Origin: Cryptomeria japonica
Taxonomy: Eukaryota > Streptophyta > Pinopsida > Cupressales > Cupressaceae
DNA length: 64,000 bases
Assembly (NCBI RefSeq): GCF_030272615.1
Contig: NC_081411.1
Location: forward strand, 835,562,136 to 835,626,135
Reading direction: 5' to 3'
Of the stretch, positions 24,788 to 37,387 are shown one piece after another. The position numbers were made by a program, and so were the translations under genes. The number at the start of each line of letters is the position of its first letter. Position 1 is the first letter of the stretch. The notes under the pieces were generated by a model. It had not been told where the DNA came from. It saw nothing but the letters and a program-made list of their open reading frames with translations, and did no database searches.

Positions 24788-24802
24788 ACAAGTCTTCTAA
24801 AA
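24788..24802. repeat. 15-bp target-site duplication of LINE B, left copy
   Basis: ACAAGTCTTCTAAAA here recurs exactly at 29645-29659. The pair brackets the LINE and fixes its limits. Confidence 0.9.
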
Positions 24803-27543
24803 TGTTGTCAAAGAATTCTTTGGCTCCAGAAGAATTCTTAAAGAAATCAACTCTACCTTCATTGCTCTAATTCCTAAGGTGGCTGGACCTGATTCTATGG
24901 GTAAGTTTAGGCCAATAAGTCTATGTAATTCTTTTTACAAGATAATTTCAAAAGTCCTAACTTCTAGATTGTTGGTTCTTCTTCCCCTTGTTATCTCTAA
25001 GGAGCAAAAAGGATTTGTCCTAGGTAGGCAGATTTTGGACTCTATAATTCTTGTGCATGAGAATATCCATTCTCTTAATGCTGCAAACAAAGAGGGATTT
25101 CTCATAAAGCTGGATTTGGAAAAAGCCTATGATAGGGTTGAATGGCAGGTTCTTTTTAGGATCATGGAGGCCTTTGGATTTGATGAGAAGGTTATCAAAA
25201 TCACTAGAGAGCTGATATCTACACAAAAATTTTATATTCTTATTAATGGATCTCCTTCCATATTTTTTAAATATTCAAGGGGTCTTAGGCAAGGAGATCC
25301 TATCTTGCCTATTCTTTTCACTATTTTGGCAGAATGTTTGAGTAGATTGATTCAAAAGTTGAAAGAGAATAGGACCATCAAAGTTTTGCAACCCTCTTCT
25401 ACTAATTTCTTTTGCACTCATCAACATTTTGTTGATGATACCATATTGTTGGAATACTCTTGTGTAAGTGAAGCTTTTGCCTTCAAAAGTTCTCTCAGCT
25501 CTTATTCCCTTACTACTGGCCAACAAGTTAATTGGGAGAAATCTGCTATTTACTTCATCAACACCCCCTTGTTGAGGTAGCAAAGGATTGCTAACATAAT
25601 TGGTTGTAAGGTTGAGCTACTCCTCTCTACTTATTTGGAACTCCCTCTTGGTTTGGCTCCTCCAAACTCTTTCTAGAATTCTTTGATTGATAAGTTCAAC
25701 AAAAAATTGGCTGGTTGGAAAGGCTCTATGTTATCATAGGCTGGTAAGCTACAACTTCTTCAAGCTACCCTTCAAAATCTGCCTTTTTATGCTCTTAGTT
25801 TGTTTAGTATACCGCTCAAATTTGTAGAAGCATTAGAAAGAATTCAAAAAATATTTCTTTGGTCTAGTGTGGAAGATAAGAAAAGGATTGCTTTGGTTGC
25901 TTGGGATAAAGTCTGTGGTCCTAAAAGTAGTGGGGGGTTAGGTATTAAATCTCTTAAACCTTTCAACAAAGCATTGTTAGCCAAACAGGTTTGGAGGGCA
26001 TATGGTATTAAGAGAGATTGGAGTAGGGTGTGGTTTGAAAAATGCATCCATAATCAACCCATTCATTCCCTTCTCTATTCTGAAGATATCCCTGGTGGAT
26101 CTTTTATGTGGAATAGTATGATAAAATCTATTAAAGTTGCTAAAGCTGAAGTTGGTTGGGTCCTTAGCAAAGGTAACAAAATCAGATTTTGGGAGGATGT
26201 CTGGATCAAAGATGAGCCTCTTTTTAATCAGGATTGCAGCCATTTCATTGAAGATTTTAAAAGGAGGTTTGGTTCTATGGTCTGTAATTATTGGGAGGAG
26301 AATAAATGGGTTAGACTTGATGCGGTTTATGCTGGATTTTCTTTGCTCTAGCATGATTTGCTATCCTTTTCTGTTAACAAAGATTCAGATGATGTCTTCT
26401 TATGGAAGAGTAATCCTAGGCGTAATTTTACTGTTGCTTCTGCTTACAAAAAGATATCTACTCGGGCTTGCAACCCTATATGGAGTAAAGTTTGGAATAG
26501 ATTCCTCGTTCCTAAAGTTAATATGTTTTTTTGGCTTGCAATTCACAACAAGATTCTTACTATTGATAACTTGGTTTGAAGAGGATTTATGATTCCTAAT
26601 AGGTGTGAGTTATGTCAGAAAGAGGTTGAGTCTGTGGATCATTTGTTCATTCAATGTTCTTTTACCTGGGAAATCTGGGGTAAGATGCAATGGAAAGTTG
26701 ATTGGGTTATGCAAAATACTTTTAAGGAAGTCCTTTGGCATTGGATTTTCCCTGCCCAAGCTTCCCATCATTAAGACCCTCCGGTCCTTTGTTCTTCCTA
26801 TGCCCTGTTGGCATATTTGGAAGGAGAGAAACAATAGAATTTTTACGGAGACTAAGTGTTCTTCTTAGGTGGTTTATGAAAAGACTTGTAGGGCTATTAA
26901 AGAAAACATCGATACCATTCACAAAAGCAACAAGCAGTGTAGTTATATTGATATGACTGATAATGAGAAAAGCATTCTAACTAAATGGAAATTAATGAAT
27001 AAGGTTTGGAAGTCTGATATGAAGAGTAGAAGAGATAATTTGGTTTGGAGGTTCCCTCCTCATGATTGGGTTAAGGTTAACTTCGATGGTGCAGCTAAAG
27101 GAAATCCTGGTAATGCTGGAGGGGGAGGGGTTATCAAAAACTCTTATGGCTTTTGTGTTGATGTGATTGCCTCTCCCTTTGGAATTCAAAACAACCATGT
27201 GGTGGAAGCTCTAGCAATGTTAAAATGTCTTCAGCTTGTTCATGGCTTCAATTTTAAAAGAATTTGGCTGGAGGGGGATTCCCTTAATATAATTCAGGCT
27301 ATTAAAGGTATTAGTTCCCTTTCTTGGAATATCCAAAATATCATTGATAAGCCTAAAAATATGTTAGACACTTGTGATAGTGTGATTATTACCCATACCT
27401 TTAGGGAAGGTAATAGGGTAGCTGATTTGTTAGCCAATGAGGGGGTCATTTTAGCAAAAGATTCTAATTATATCAGAGAGTCATCATGTAAGAACAAATT
27501 CCGAGATCAATTATTTTATAACAGAATCAATGGTACATATTAA
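24803..27543 (+). pseudogene. LINE ORF2 remnant: reverse transcriptase, zinc domain, RNase H
   Basis: The first open part (to 25580) is reverse transcriptase with R-P-I-S-L-C-N, D-L-E-K-A-Y-D-R-V, G-L-R-Q-G-D-P and the catalytic box F-V-D-D (usually F-A-D-D). The linker with G-G-L-G-I-K-S-L and I-R-F-W-E-D-V-W-I-K (25800-26351) follows, then the zf-RVT domain (C-E-L-C ... H-L-F-I-Q-C, about 26600-26680). An RNase H of the RVT_3 type lies at 27050-27450 (V-N-F-D-G-A-A-K-G-N-P-G, A-L-A-M-L, L-E-G-D-S, R-E-G-N-R-V-A-D). In-frame stops occur at 25578, 25674, 25737, 26349, 26577 and 26866, with one frameshift near 26755. Five of the six stops are TAG. Confidence 0.85.
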
Positions 27544-29449
27544 TCTCATTATTACCCTTCTTGGCTCAGACTTCAATGATAGAATTTGGAGTGAGGCAGA
27601 TTGTCAGATGATGACCTGTCTTAGGCATCACGCTAATGAGTATAGGTGTGAAGGGCATTATCATATTAAGTACTGGGTTAATTTGCATGTTTTAAAGGGC
27701 TACTTGAAAAACAAGAAAATTACCTTGGTTTTTGATTCCAGCTTCTCTGTTCTTCAGCATCTGGTCAGTTTGTGCTCCCTTGAGGGTTTTGACTTGAACA
27801 ACTATTACATTATGGGAGGAAATCTCAACTGTAATGAGCCCACCAACTGTGAAAGTTGGAAGGGTGAAAGGAAAATTTGGAGAAGGTTGCATAAATACGG
27901 CTTCACTAATTATATGGAGAAATTGCATGGGAGCAAGAAGTTCATTTCCCGTGGTTTTGCCAAGGGTTGGAAAAATAATAGAGTTACTTTGTTTGGTCAA
28001 ACCTAGAGAGTGGATGAAGATTTGGTGGCTGAGGTGATTGGTTTACAGAAGGACGACATCAAGTTTTACAGAGATCGTAAGTTCTTGGTGGAAGCCATCA
28101 AGAATTTCCCCAAGAATGAAGAAGAAAAGGCTCGCCTTGCCAAAAAGGATAATACTTCCTATTATCTCCCTAACCAGGTAAAATCCTTTTGGCAGAAAAT
28201 GTTGAAAGTGTTAATGGAGTATCTTACTATTGATGGTAGGTTTTCAAAAGTCTATAATTACCACTTTGTTATCCTTAATCACTTTCATCATGGCTCTAAG
28301 ATATCTTTACCCTTCTATCTGGCCTCCTCCCTTAATGACAGTCTGGCTGACCATGCTAAGAAACCTAATTCCTACCCCATTTCCCACCAAGGTCTTATTT
28401 TGTTAATATATGAGCATCTTAAGGATAAAGTTAAGGCTAATAAGGATGATCCCTTTGTGGAGAATGCCCATATTTCTGAGGATTATGATAGTTCTAACTC
28501 TGATGAGGATTCTTCCAATCTTCCCCCTAAAAATAAATCAAGGGTTAGTATAAAAGATGAAGAAGACGCTGAAGAGAAGGTTGATTCTGAGTAGGAGCAG
28601 GAGAAGGAGGTGGAAGAAGAGGCAAATAATGAGCAAGAGAAGGAGGTTGAGGGTGAGGAAGGAGACAAGGATAATGAGTAGAGAGAAGAGGATGTTGATG
28701 AGTCAGAGGTGAAGGAGAGTCCCTATGATTCGGACAACAGGGATGATGTTCAGAATAATACGGAGGAGGGAAACCCTAGGTCTAAGGATTTTGTCCAGGA
28801 CATGGAGGATGCAGATACTCTTCTGAATGCTGCTAGAAATAGCTCTCTGGAAATGTTTAATTTCTAGAAGTGGGTGGTTGATAACATTACCAGCATTTAG
28901 GAAAAATAGAGAGAGCTGGATTTCAAAATTGAGAATTTGGTTAAGGATATCAATAATAAAGGAAAAGAGGAAAGTGCAGAGGATAATAGTGAAGCAGAGG
29001 ATGAAAAAGAAATTCTGGACTGGTCGAAAGGTGAGATTCTAAAGGGAGATTTGAAGCACCTGGAGGATGTGGTGAGGACTCTCGAAGAAAAGGGTGAGTC
29101 TGGTAATGATCTGATAAACAATCGAACTCAAAAAACCAAGAGTGCTCTGAGGAAATTCATGGAGCATAGCTTGGTTGTGTTGAAGGTGTCTTCTCAAAAC
29201 ATGAATACGTTGGTTTCTTTCCTGGAGAAGGATAAGAAGAATAAAGACACTGTGATTATTGATGATGAGCTGACTTCTAGTTCTATACAACACTCTTCCA
29301 GACGCAGAACTAGGCAAAATGCAAAAGAGTTGGAGCTGAAGACCAAAGGTAATCAACAGGTGTAGGAAAGTAAAGACCTGAAAGAGGCAACAAATGCGAT
29401 GATGATGCTTGTCAGGGATGTTGAAGAGACCATAAAGATTTTCACCTAA
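27530..29449 (+). pseudogene. LINE ORF3 of unknown function, downstream of RNase H
   Basis: One reading frame runs for about 640 codons from an ATG overlapping the end of the RNase H frame to a TAA at 29447, broken by seven in-frame stops, all TAG (28004, 28592, 28679, 28865, 28898, 28907, 29363). The N-terminal half looks globular, with many aromatic residues (S-D-F-N-D-R-I-W, R-V-T-L-F-G-Q-T, V-Y-N-Y-H-F-V-I-L-N-H-F-H-H-G, S-L-P-F-Y-L). Next comes a very acidic Glu/Asp-rich stretch (28440-28800). The last part is charged and predicted to coil (L-K-H-L-E-D-V-V-R-T-L-E-E-K), ending in a basic S-R-R-R-T-R-Q-N. I do not recognise a named domain. A structural, RNA-binding or gag-like role is possible but not shown. 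Confidence 0.65.
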
Positions 29450-29644
29450 AATGCTCTAATTTTGTTTTAGGTGTTTCAGTCTCTTGCTGGCCTTTTGTTG
29501 TTCTTTACTCTAGCTGATGTCTTTTGTGTTGTTCTTTTGCAGCCTTTCTCTCTTTGTTTTGTCCTCTCTAGTTTCTCTATTGCTTTTCTTTTCAATATGT
29601 AAGTGGGTTTCGGGTCCCTAAAACCTGGTTTTCCTTAATAAAAA

Positions 29645-29659
29645 ACAAGTCTTCTAAAA
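29645..29659. repeat. 15-bp target-site duplication of LINE B, right copy
   Basis: ACAAGTCTTCTAAAA, identical to 24788-24802. Confidence 0.9.
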
Positions 29660-29899
29660 GATAGTGTTCGACAACATTTAGTCAATAGGAAAATAAAACA
29701 TGCTCTAGGAGAACAAATAAATATGATCTCTTCACAAAAAATCATAATATGAATTAGTACATAGAAAAAAATTCTTTAGAAATTATATTCTTTAAGATTT
29801 CCACTCAAAATATTGAATTACTACAAAGATATTTAAAAGGTTTCATTCAAAATGGGAAACCTAGAAAACAAGAGATTTGTGAGAACTTTAAGAATGAAG

Positions 29900-31578
29900 T
29901 CTCACCACTAAGTAACTCCTTGGGGTGGTCAGCTCTAGTGTTCCTTATTACAGTATTTTGGGGAAGGGCTCTATGATTTGGGATACTCTCAAAAGAGAGG
30001 CTAGGCTTATCAAAGAGGGTCTCTTTTGGATCTATAATAATGGCTCTGAAGCTCTTGTTTATTATGATTCTTGGGATGGTTATCCCCCTATCATTTCAAT
30101 GTTTCCTCACATATAGCCCCTCTACAACAGTTTGCTTGAAGTTGGTTGTAGTCAGGTTGAAAATTTCAAAACTGTCCAAAAGTTGAGTCAGATAAAGGTT
30201 TCTTGTTGGAAATATCCTCAAGTGTGGCCACTGGGGGGTATTGAGGAGCTCGATAAGAGATCCATGGAATTTTATCTCATAGAATGTGTTGCTCCCTTAG
30301 AGGGAGGGATACTCTATCTTGGGGTCTTGATTCGAAAGGAAAAATCCCAGTTGCCTCTGAGATACTTTAAATTGGATAGGTAGTTGTATGGGGAGTTGGT
30401 GTTTTATTGTGAAACCAAGTGTGGAACATTTTTTCTTGGCCCAAATATAATTTCTTCTTATGGCTAATGGTCTAGAATAGGTGCCTTACTTGGGAAAAAT
30501 TAAGGGAGGTTTTCAAGGACCTTGTTTCTATGTTCTCTACTAGAGAAATGAATAATGTACTTCCCATCTTTATTTTGGTGTTCTTTCTCTCAGGAGATTT
30601 GGACCTCTGGTGGAGAGCTTGGAATCGAACTTATGTTCATGCCACTTTTCTTAAATTCTGGGAAAGTTTGGGTCAGCCTCCAACTAAGACCCCTTTTCTT
30701 ATGGTTGCTTGGGTTATTGGTCCTACCTTCACTATTTGGCATCTTTGGTTGGAAAAAAATCAAAGGATCTTCCAGGATAAGAAACTGATGGTGGTTCATC
30801 TATAGAGAAAGATCATCAACAGGTTGTAGGAGACTATTGTTGCAAAATGTGGTCTTTCAATTACTTTGGATCCTAATAATATGGCTATTATTAGGAATTT
30901 GAATTTTGTTGATAATGATTTGGGATCCTTAGTTGGTAGATGACCTCAACAGACCAAAAATTAGATTCAATGTGAAGGCTAATGGATCCCTCCTCCTCAG
31001 TAGGTTCTGAAGGTAAATATTGATGGCTCATCTCGAGGAATCTGGGTCATGTAAGGATTGGTGGCATTGGCAAGGATAGTGTTGGAGATGTTTAATTTTT
31101 ATTTTTTTAAACAACATACTATAACCTTATGGAGGCTCTCGCCATCTTACATGCAGTTGAAAGAGGTTGTTCCCTTGGATGGGAGAGGATTATTTGTGAA
31201 TATGATTCTTAGATTATTGTGGATATGTTGAATGAGGAAAGTCTATATTGTGATATTTGGCAATTGGCCTTGTGGATTAAATAGATCTTGAGTTTGAGTT
31301 GCTCCTTAGAATTTGTTTCCTTTTATCGTATTCCTAGGAGGTGGATTAGAGTGGCAGATTGCCTCGCTAAATAGGCTTTGGAGCATTTAGAGAGGTGGAA
31401 TGTTGGAGATTGAGGATTCTTGCCCCTAGAGTATCTTTAAACTTTGGAAAAGTTAGTTCTAAAGGAAAAGACGGTGTAGATGGTTCTTGTTGTTGATTGG
31501 TTGATGTTCTTTGGTGGGCATTTGGCCTTTCTCTTTTTGCTCAATAAATTTTTACACCTCTTTTTAAAAAAAAAAAAG
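29900..31578 (+). mobile_element. LINE C (L1-type) 3' remnant
   Basis: A second, independent non-LTR remnant on the same strand. It reads as linker (29925-30116, I-K-E-G-L-F-W ... S-W-D-G), a decayed zinc-domain region (about 30420-30800) and an RNase H (about 31010-31410, V-N-I-D-G-S-S-R, then A-L-A-I-L-H-A-V-E, then R-V-A-D-C-L-A-K). It ends in 'caataaatttttacacc' and an A run at 31566-31577. Related short sequences 'gaatgaag' (29891) and 'gaatgaaag' (31579) may be a decayed target duplication. There is no ORF3 here, unlike LINE B. Confidence 0.7.
31010..31410 (+). pseudogene. LINE C RNase H remnant
   Basis: RVT_3-type RNase H in a frame broken by several stops. The first catalytic Asp lies in the V-N-I-D-G-S motif, the Glu region in M-E-A-L-A-I-L, and the C-terminal motif reads W-I-R-V-A-D-C-L-A-K. 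The Asp in the I-C-E-Y-D-S motif is followed by a stop. This enzyme removes RNA from the RNA:DNA hybrid in active LINEs; it cannot be made here. Confidence 0.6.
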
Positions 31579-31991
31579 GAATGAAAGCACGCCAAATGTG
31601 TAAAAAATTAGTAATATAAAGAAAATGATGCTCATAGAGTAAAGATCGAAAAATGTTGACTTTAGGGGCATGCAATTTCAAATGCCTGCATCCATAGTCT
31701 TAAACACGGAGGCAATCTTTGAAAAGGTTGGTTCCTATCTAAATTAAAAAACTAAATTAACACTTGCAAAGAAAAAAGTTATGAGGATGCATGGGGTTAG
31801 GAGGTTATAAAGGAAAAGAAATGAACCAAAAATCAATGATCAGTTAGCTCTAATTTCAACATTCAACCATTTTCTTAAATATGAAAATGAAAAAAATGTA
31901 GCTAAATTTGGCTCATCATGCTTCCAGTAGAAAAAAATAATCAAGAAGTGATTATTGAGTACGATAAAGGCTAGTTTAACTAACTTTCACT
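31579..31991. other. Spacer between LINE C and copia A
   Basis: No feature supported. The sequence is AT-rich and carries no frame of interest. Confidence 0.4.
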
Positions 31992-32499
31992 TGTTAGTAT
32001 AGGTTTTTATTTTTCTAGTGTGTTATTTATTTTTCCCATAGTCCTAGGTTTTCCTACACTTTTATTAAGCTTTCTTAGGTTCATAAAGTGAGTTGACTAG
32101 GATATGATGTTGAGGTCTCCCCTTCCATAAAAGGTGGTGTCATAATCCTTAAGGGGTGGATCTTTTTCTATTTTTAGATTACTTGGTGGTCACACCTTAT
32201 TGGTTGGATTTTCCACCTTCATCCTATCCTTAGTTTTATAGAAAACAACTACCTAGCTTGTGTTTTCATTATTTTGGACACATTGTGATGCTCTTGCATA
32301 GGTTGGCATTCATGTTCTTTGACTCATGCAGACATTCTTCTGTAGAATCTCTTTAAGATCCTGATGTAATCTTGTTATCTTGACATTTTCTTATCTCTTG
32401 AAATCATGGGTCTGTAATTGCTTTGTCTCATTTTTAGTGTTATAGCTAATTTCTCTTATAGAAAGATCTTGGTTATGTATCTATTTCATATTTCTAACA
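31992..32499 (+). repeat. 5' LTR of copia A
   Basis: 508 bp starting TGTTAG and ending CTAACA, a perfect 6-bp inverted pair, with the primer-binding site directly next to it. No second LTR was found because the 3' end of the element is missing. Confidence 0.7.
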
Positions 32500-32511
32500 T
32501 GGTATTAGAGC
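32500..32511 (+). promoter_or_regulatory. Primer-binding site of copia A (tRNA-iMet type)
   Basis: TGGTATTAGAGC directly follows the LTR end and differs by one base from the TGGTATCAGAGC site complementary to the 3' end of initiator methionine tRNA. Confidence 0.75.
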
Positions 32512-33959
32512 TTTGGTTTTGAGAGTTTGAGTACTTGGATTCCTAATTAAGAGATTGGATTCTTTTGCCTTATCTTGTGAACACTCATATGCTCTTCTTT
32601 TGTGTTTCCAAGAAAACTTGAGAATTAGAAAGGGTTTACAAAGATACTTTAATCTCATATTCACATGTGTTTTTTTGAGATCTAGTGATTGTAACTATTC
32701 TGGCTATAGTGGCAGCATGCATCCAAGAGGCTTGAGAAAGTCAATTTTGGCTTTGTTTCACTCAATTTGACCATCATATGACACTAACTTAGATATAGTG
32801 AACAACATTTTACTAGGGTATTTTTGGTCAAAAATAACCCTGCCATCGCATTGAAGAGGTTGAAGAGATGAATTTTCACTATAAATTTGCCCATAATCTA
32901 GAAAAGTTGAATTTTATTAAAAAATTGCACTAGTGTTTAGCATTGTTAATTTAAATAGGCACTAAGCACTTTATACTATAGCACTTTAAGTGTTGCATTT
33001 GAGCACCAAGTGTTAAGCATTGATTATGTAGTCACATGCTCACTTACAGTTAATAGCAATAGTAAGCTTGTTTTTTGCAACTGCCAATCCAAACTACTAG
33101 TGCGACCCCTCCAATGGTGACAATAATGTTTTAATCATGATAGCTTCCACACTAAAATGTTGATGCCTACAGTCGACCATTGACCATCCTCAATCCCCTA
33201 CACCAAGTGTGATGGGTGCCAAGCCATCAATTTGGTGCTCACTCTATTAAGAGGCTAACCGAAGAGGTCGAGCCCTAGGGGCTAAAAATATTCAATTTTT
33301 AGCAATTAAAGTTACTTTTTTCAAATCACTATAACTTTTTTTCAAATTATCAATTTTTAGCAAACAAGATATCGTCAAAAATTTGATTCGATGAGCTTCA
33401 CTATAGAGAAGGTGGTTTTTTTGCAAATTTTTCCATTTTTTTTGCTAGATATTGCAAGTTGAATATGATACTTGTTTTTTACTTCAAAAGGCCACAACTT
33501 TCATCCAAGAGCTCCATTTTTTGAAAATAAATAGGCATTGGAAAGGTCTTGAAGAGAACTATACAACTACAAGGTTAATTTTTAAAATTTGTCATTGGTT
33601 CATTTTGTATCAAAAGTTGTAATATTGGCCATTGTGGACCTATCGAGCCTTGAAATGTAGTACAAGCCTCATAAATGCACTAATGATAGAGTGCCAAAAT
33701 TTTGATATAGAGTAGTGGAAAGGGGTGTTTCATGATGTCTCTCTTTTCACTTTTTCTTTCTCTTTTCATGCACTCACAAAAAATCTTCGTTTTGCTTAAA
33801 AATGCATCAACAAATGATTCCAATACTGCCACCTTACAACTATCTTGATTTGAAAAATAAAATAATAATCTCCTTGAAAAAGTAAGGATTGTATAAGGTA
33901 ACAATAGGGCTAGAAATTGAACCAACAATTAATAGAAATAATTCTAAATGGTTTAATAA
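32512..33959. other. Copia A leader plus unassigned sequence
   Basis: The first part is the expected leader. Gag motifs should begin soon after but are not readable until about 33960, and several stretches of T-rich non-coding sequence (33290-33600) look foreign. I found no ends or duplications that would prove an insertion. Confidence 0.35.
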
Positions 33960-34135
33960 TAAGTGTGATGAATTTTTTGGAACCTTATGTGTGTATGTAT
34001 ATATCTCTTGATTTTCTCTTTCATGTTGAATCTACATCTACACCAAATGAAGTTTGGATAAATTTGGAAAAACCTTCCAGTAGGCAAGATGAATTGAGGG
34101 GTCGTCAATTGGAGAATGAGCTAATAGGTTGAAGT

Positions 34136-35582
34136 TGATGAATCAATGATGAATAGTTAGTATCAAACCGGTACTGAGAGGGGGGGTGAATCAGTGCTGA
34201 TAAAAACACTTTTCCTTGAACCAGTTTGACTGAGAACCCTGCACTTTGACTGGCAAGCAATAACACCAGTCTAAACCAGAGTACTACCGGTTAAGGACAG
34301 TGAAAGATATAAACCGATAACTCAGCTTTCCACACAGTCCAACATCTTATTTCCACTTCACCCATATGTATACACTAGTAATACTATAACAGAAATGTAA
34401 AGACTTACTAGTTCAACATGCTTTACCGCTTAACAGAGAATAAAAAAGCATCACACATAACACACATATTTTTCACGTGGAAACCCAACTAGGAAAAACC
34501 ACGGTGGGGATGAATACCCACAAGTTGTTCTTGAACTCTTTTTAAGTCTACTTTGTTAGGAGCCTAGTCCAGTTAAAGATTGTTACAACAGGTTCTATTA
34601 GGAACCGATCCTGCTAGGGATCACCCGGTTAAGGGATGGCTAGAATACCCGATTAAGGGTGAAACCCTGTTAAAGGTTACCTTGTTAGAGGATTTTAGAA
34701 CTCAATGATTTTGAGTCACCCTGTTAAAGGATTTACAGCAAGTTGGTTAAAGATTCCCTATTAAGGGATTTTCCAACTGTTGAAGTGGTTAGAGATCAAC
34801 AGGTATACAATGATTTGGTAATAGCACTCAATGCCAATGCAAATCCACTTTTGTTCACTTCTTCTACACTCACACTCTGCAGGTATCTATTCTCATATCT
34901 AGTCTAGCAAGAATCATGTTTCTCTGCACTTAGATACACTCACAACATTTGCCAACCACCTCAACATGAAACACAACATCTACCTTATAGGAAACAGATA
35001 GGTCAGTAGCATAAACCCTAAACCCTAAACATTTAGGTTGAGCAATTTAGTTGGTTCAATCCTGACCATTGAACACTTTTCTTTGAATACAATGGTCTTG
35101 AACAGATCTCAAGACGTTCTCCATTGTTCATTGTTCACCGCTTCTTAGAGGTTGATAACCCATCACGCGTTCTCCACTGTTTATAGAGACTTCACACATT
35201 CTCGAGGTAGATAGGATCAATCTCCTTCATGCAAGATCCTTCATGCGCACAAGGTTGACGTGGAAACACAATTTGTTCTTCATTCTAATGCTAACACATC
35301 GCACAATGTCATCGGTTGAATCACAAAGGTGTAGACGACTTCAACCGGAAACCCTGAAGCTAAGACTACCAACCGGCAGTCATACCATATGAAACTTTGA
35401 TACAAAACATTTCATATATCGGTTCACATTCCAACATACCAGTTCACTTGGACAGACATACCACTTCACTTTTTCACATATGCCAGTTCACATTTCATCA
35501 TACCGGTTCACTCTTCATCATATTGACATCAATGACAACACACAATATTATCATGTCAACATACACCGCACATATGCCAACA
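34136..35582 (-). mobile_element. Solo LTR 2, TSD gaagt, inside copia A gag
   Basis: 1,447 bp from TGATGAATC to GCCAACA (+ strand), flanked by perfect gaagt duplications (34131-34135 and 35583-35587). Reads on the - strand. It shares with solo LTR 3 the phrases 'gtgaatcagt', 'acacatatttttcacgtgg' and 'ataaaccctaaaccctaaac', and runs of 'ctgttaaagg'-like repeats. The gag reading frame of the host resumes right after it. Confidence 0.92.
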
Positions 35583-35587
35583 GAAGT

Positions 35588-35873
35588 CCTTCAAGTTTGG
35601 ATACTATACAAAATTTCTTCACCAAGCTTAAGACCATAAGATTGTAGTTGAAATGGTGTGGAATTGAGAAGGATGATAAGAAATTGATCTTAAGTATTCT
35701 TTCAAAACTTGGTCCAAAATATCTAGTGTTTGTTTCTACATTCTATGCTACTAAAAGTGCATTAGTAGCTTCTTATGCAATGCCTTATCTTGATGTGTTT
35801 GCAAATGAGCTTGTAAAAGAGCAAGATAAGTTGGTTAAAAAGGCACAATTAAGTCTTCTAAGTTGCATTCCTT
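35588..35873 (+). pseudogene. Copia A gag middle fragment between two solo LTRs
   Basis: A 286-bp island of the host element isolated by two independent insertions. It encodes the UBN2-like gag core (K-W-C-G-I-E-K-D-D, L-S-K-L-G-P-K-Y). One stop precedes the readable part. Confidence 0.8.
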
Positions 35874-37387
35874 TGATAACTTAATGATGAGCAAGTAGTA
35901 CCAAACTGGTACTGAGGGGGGGTGAATCAGTACAGACAAAAATACAGTCCAAGACCGGTTTGATAGCAAACACTTTAAAAGACTGGTAGACAGAGATACT
36001 GGTTTGAAACAAAGTGCAACCGGTAAAGATAAGAATGTCTGAGACAAGCATTAACCGGTTACTCACTTAGCCTTTCACTCAACTTGAGACTACACTATCA
36101 TTTCACCCTTATGCATACACAGATAATCTATCATCTGATCATAATAACAACTAGTTCAACATGTTTTATAGACAGGCATAAAACACAGAACCATCATATG
36201 CTTGGCAGATAATAGCAAAGCATCACACATGACACACATATTTTTCACGTGGAAACCCAACTGGGAAAAACCACGATGGGGATGAATACCCACAAGCTGT
36301 TTTTGAACTCTTTAGAAGTCCGCTCTATTAGGAGCCTTGTCCGATTAGAGACATTACAAAAAGGTTCTGCTACGAACCGATCCTGTTAGAGATCACCTGG
36401 TTAAGGGATGGCTACAATACTCGATTAAGGGTTAAACCTTGTTAGAGGTTACCTTGTTAGAGGATTTCAAGAACTCAATAGCTAAAGGATTTTACTAACT
36501 TAGTAGCTTCGAGTTACCCTATTAAAGGATTTTCAGCAAGCCGGTTAAGGCTACCCTGTTAAGGGATTTTCCAACTATTGAGGTGGTTAGAGATCAACAG
36601 GTATTACAATGATTTGGTAACAACACTCAATGCCAATGTAGATCCTCTTAAGCTCCTCTTCACCTTCTGCACTTACACTCTACAAGTATCACTTCTCTCC
36701 TTTTGGTCTGGCAAGAATCACGTATCCCTTCTCTTGGATACACACACAACTTTTGCCAACAACTTAAGAAAGAAACACAACATCGACCTTATAGGAAAAT
36801 AGATAGGTCGGTAGCATAAACCCTAAACCCTAAACCTGTTAGGTTAAGGAACTCAAACGGTTCAATCCTAACCGTTGGGAACATTCCATTAATTGCAACA
36901 GTTTTGATCCAATCTCAAGACATTCTCCATCATCCATTTTCATCGATTTCATGGCGGTTGATAACCCATCACACATTATCACTATTTTACAGACTTCGCA
37001 CATTCCCGAGGTAGATAGGAACAATCTCCTTTATGCAAGATCCTTCATGTGCACAAGGCTAACATGGCAACATGATCTGTTCTTCATTACAATGATAACT
37101 CATCACACAATGTCACATGTTGAGCCATACAGGCTTGAAGCACATCAACTGGAAACCCTAAAGTTGAGACTACCAACCGGTAGTCATACAACACTTCCAT
37201 GTGCTGGTTCCCATAACCATATGCCGGTTCACCTTGAACAAGCACATCGCTTCACTTTGGCACAAATGTCGGTTCACAGTGTTATACCAATTCTCACATT
37301 TGTTGGTTCACACCTCTTCAACATATTGACATCAATGACAACATACAATGTCATTATGTCCACATACTGGTTCACATAATGCCAACA
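35874..37387 (-). mobile_element. Solo LTR 3, TSD tcctt, inside copia A gag
   Basis: 1,514 bp from TGATAACTT to GCCAACA (+ strand), flanked by perfect tcctt duplications (35869-35873 and 37388-37392). Same family and orientation as solo LTRs 1 and 2. It landed only 287 bp to the right of solo LTR 2. Confidence 0.92.

Larger units (their letters stand above)
24803..29644 (+). mobile_element. LINE B (L1-type), 5'-truncated, with a third ORF after RNase H
   Basis: Non-LTR retrotransposon of 4,842 bp between identical 15-bp duplications. It begins inside the reverse transcriptase, as expected for 5' truncation during target-primed reverse transcription. In order it contains reverse transcriptase, a linker, a zf-RVT zinc domain, an RNase H and then a further 1.9-kb ORF, ending with 'ccttaataaaaaac'. 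The duplications show that the extra ORF was retrotransposed as part of the same RNA. Confidence 0.9.

Noticed and set aside
35005-36840. Telomere-like 'aaccctaaaccctaaac' runs
   Set aside because: Only two to three units each, at the same place in solo LTRs 2 and 3, so they are LTR sequence and not interstitial telomere arrays.
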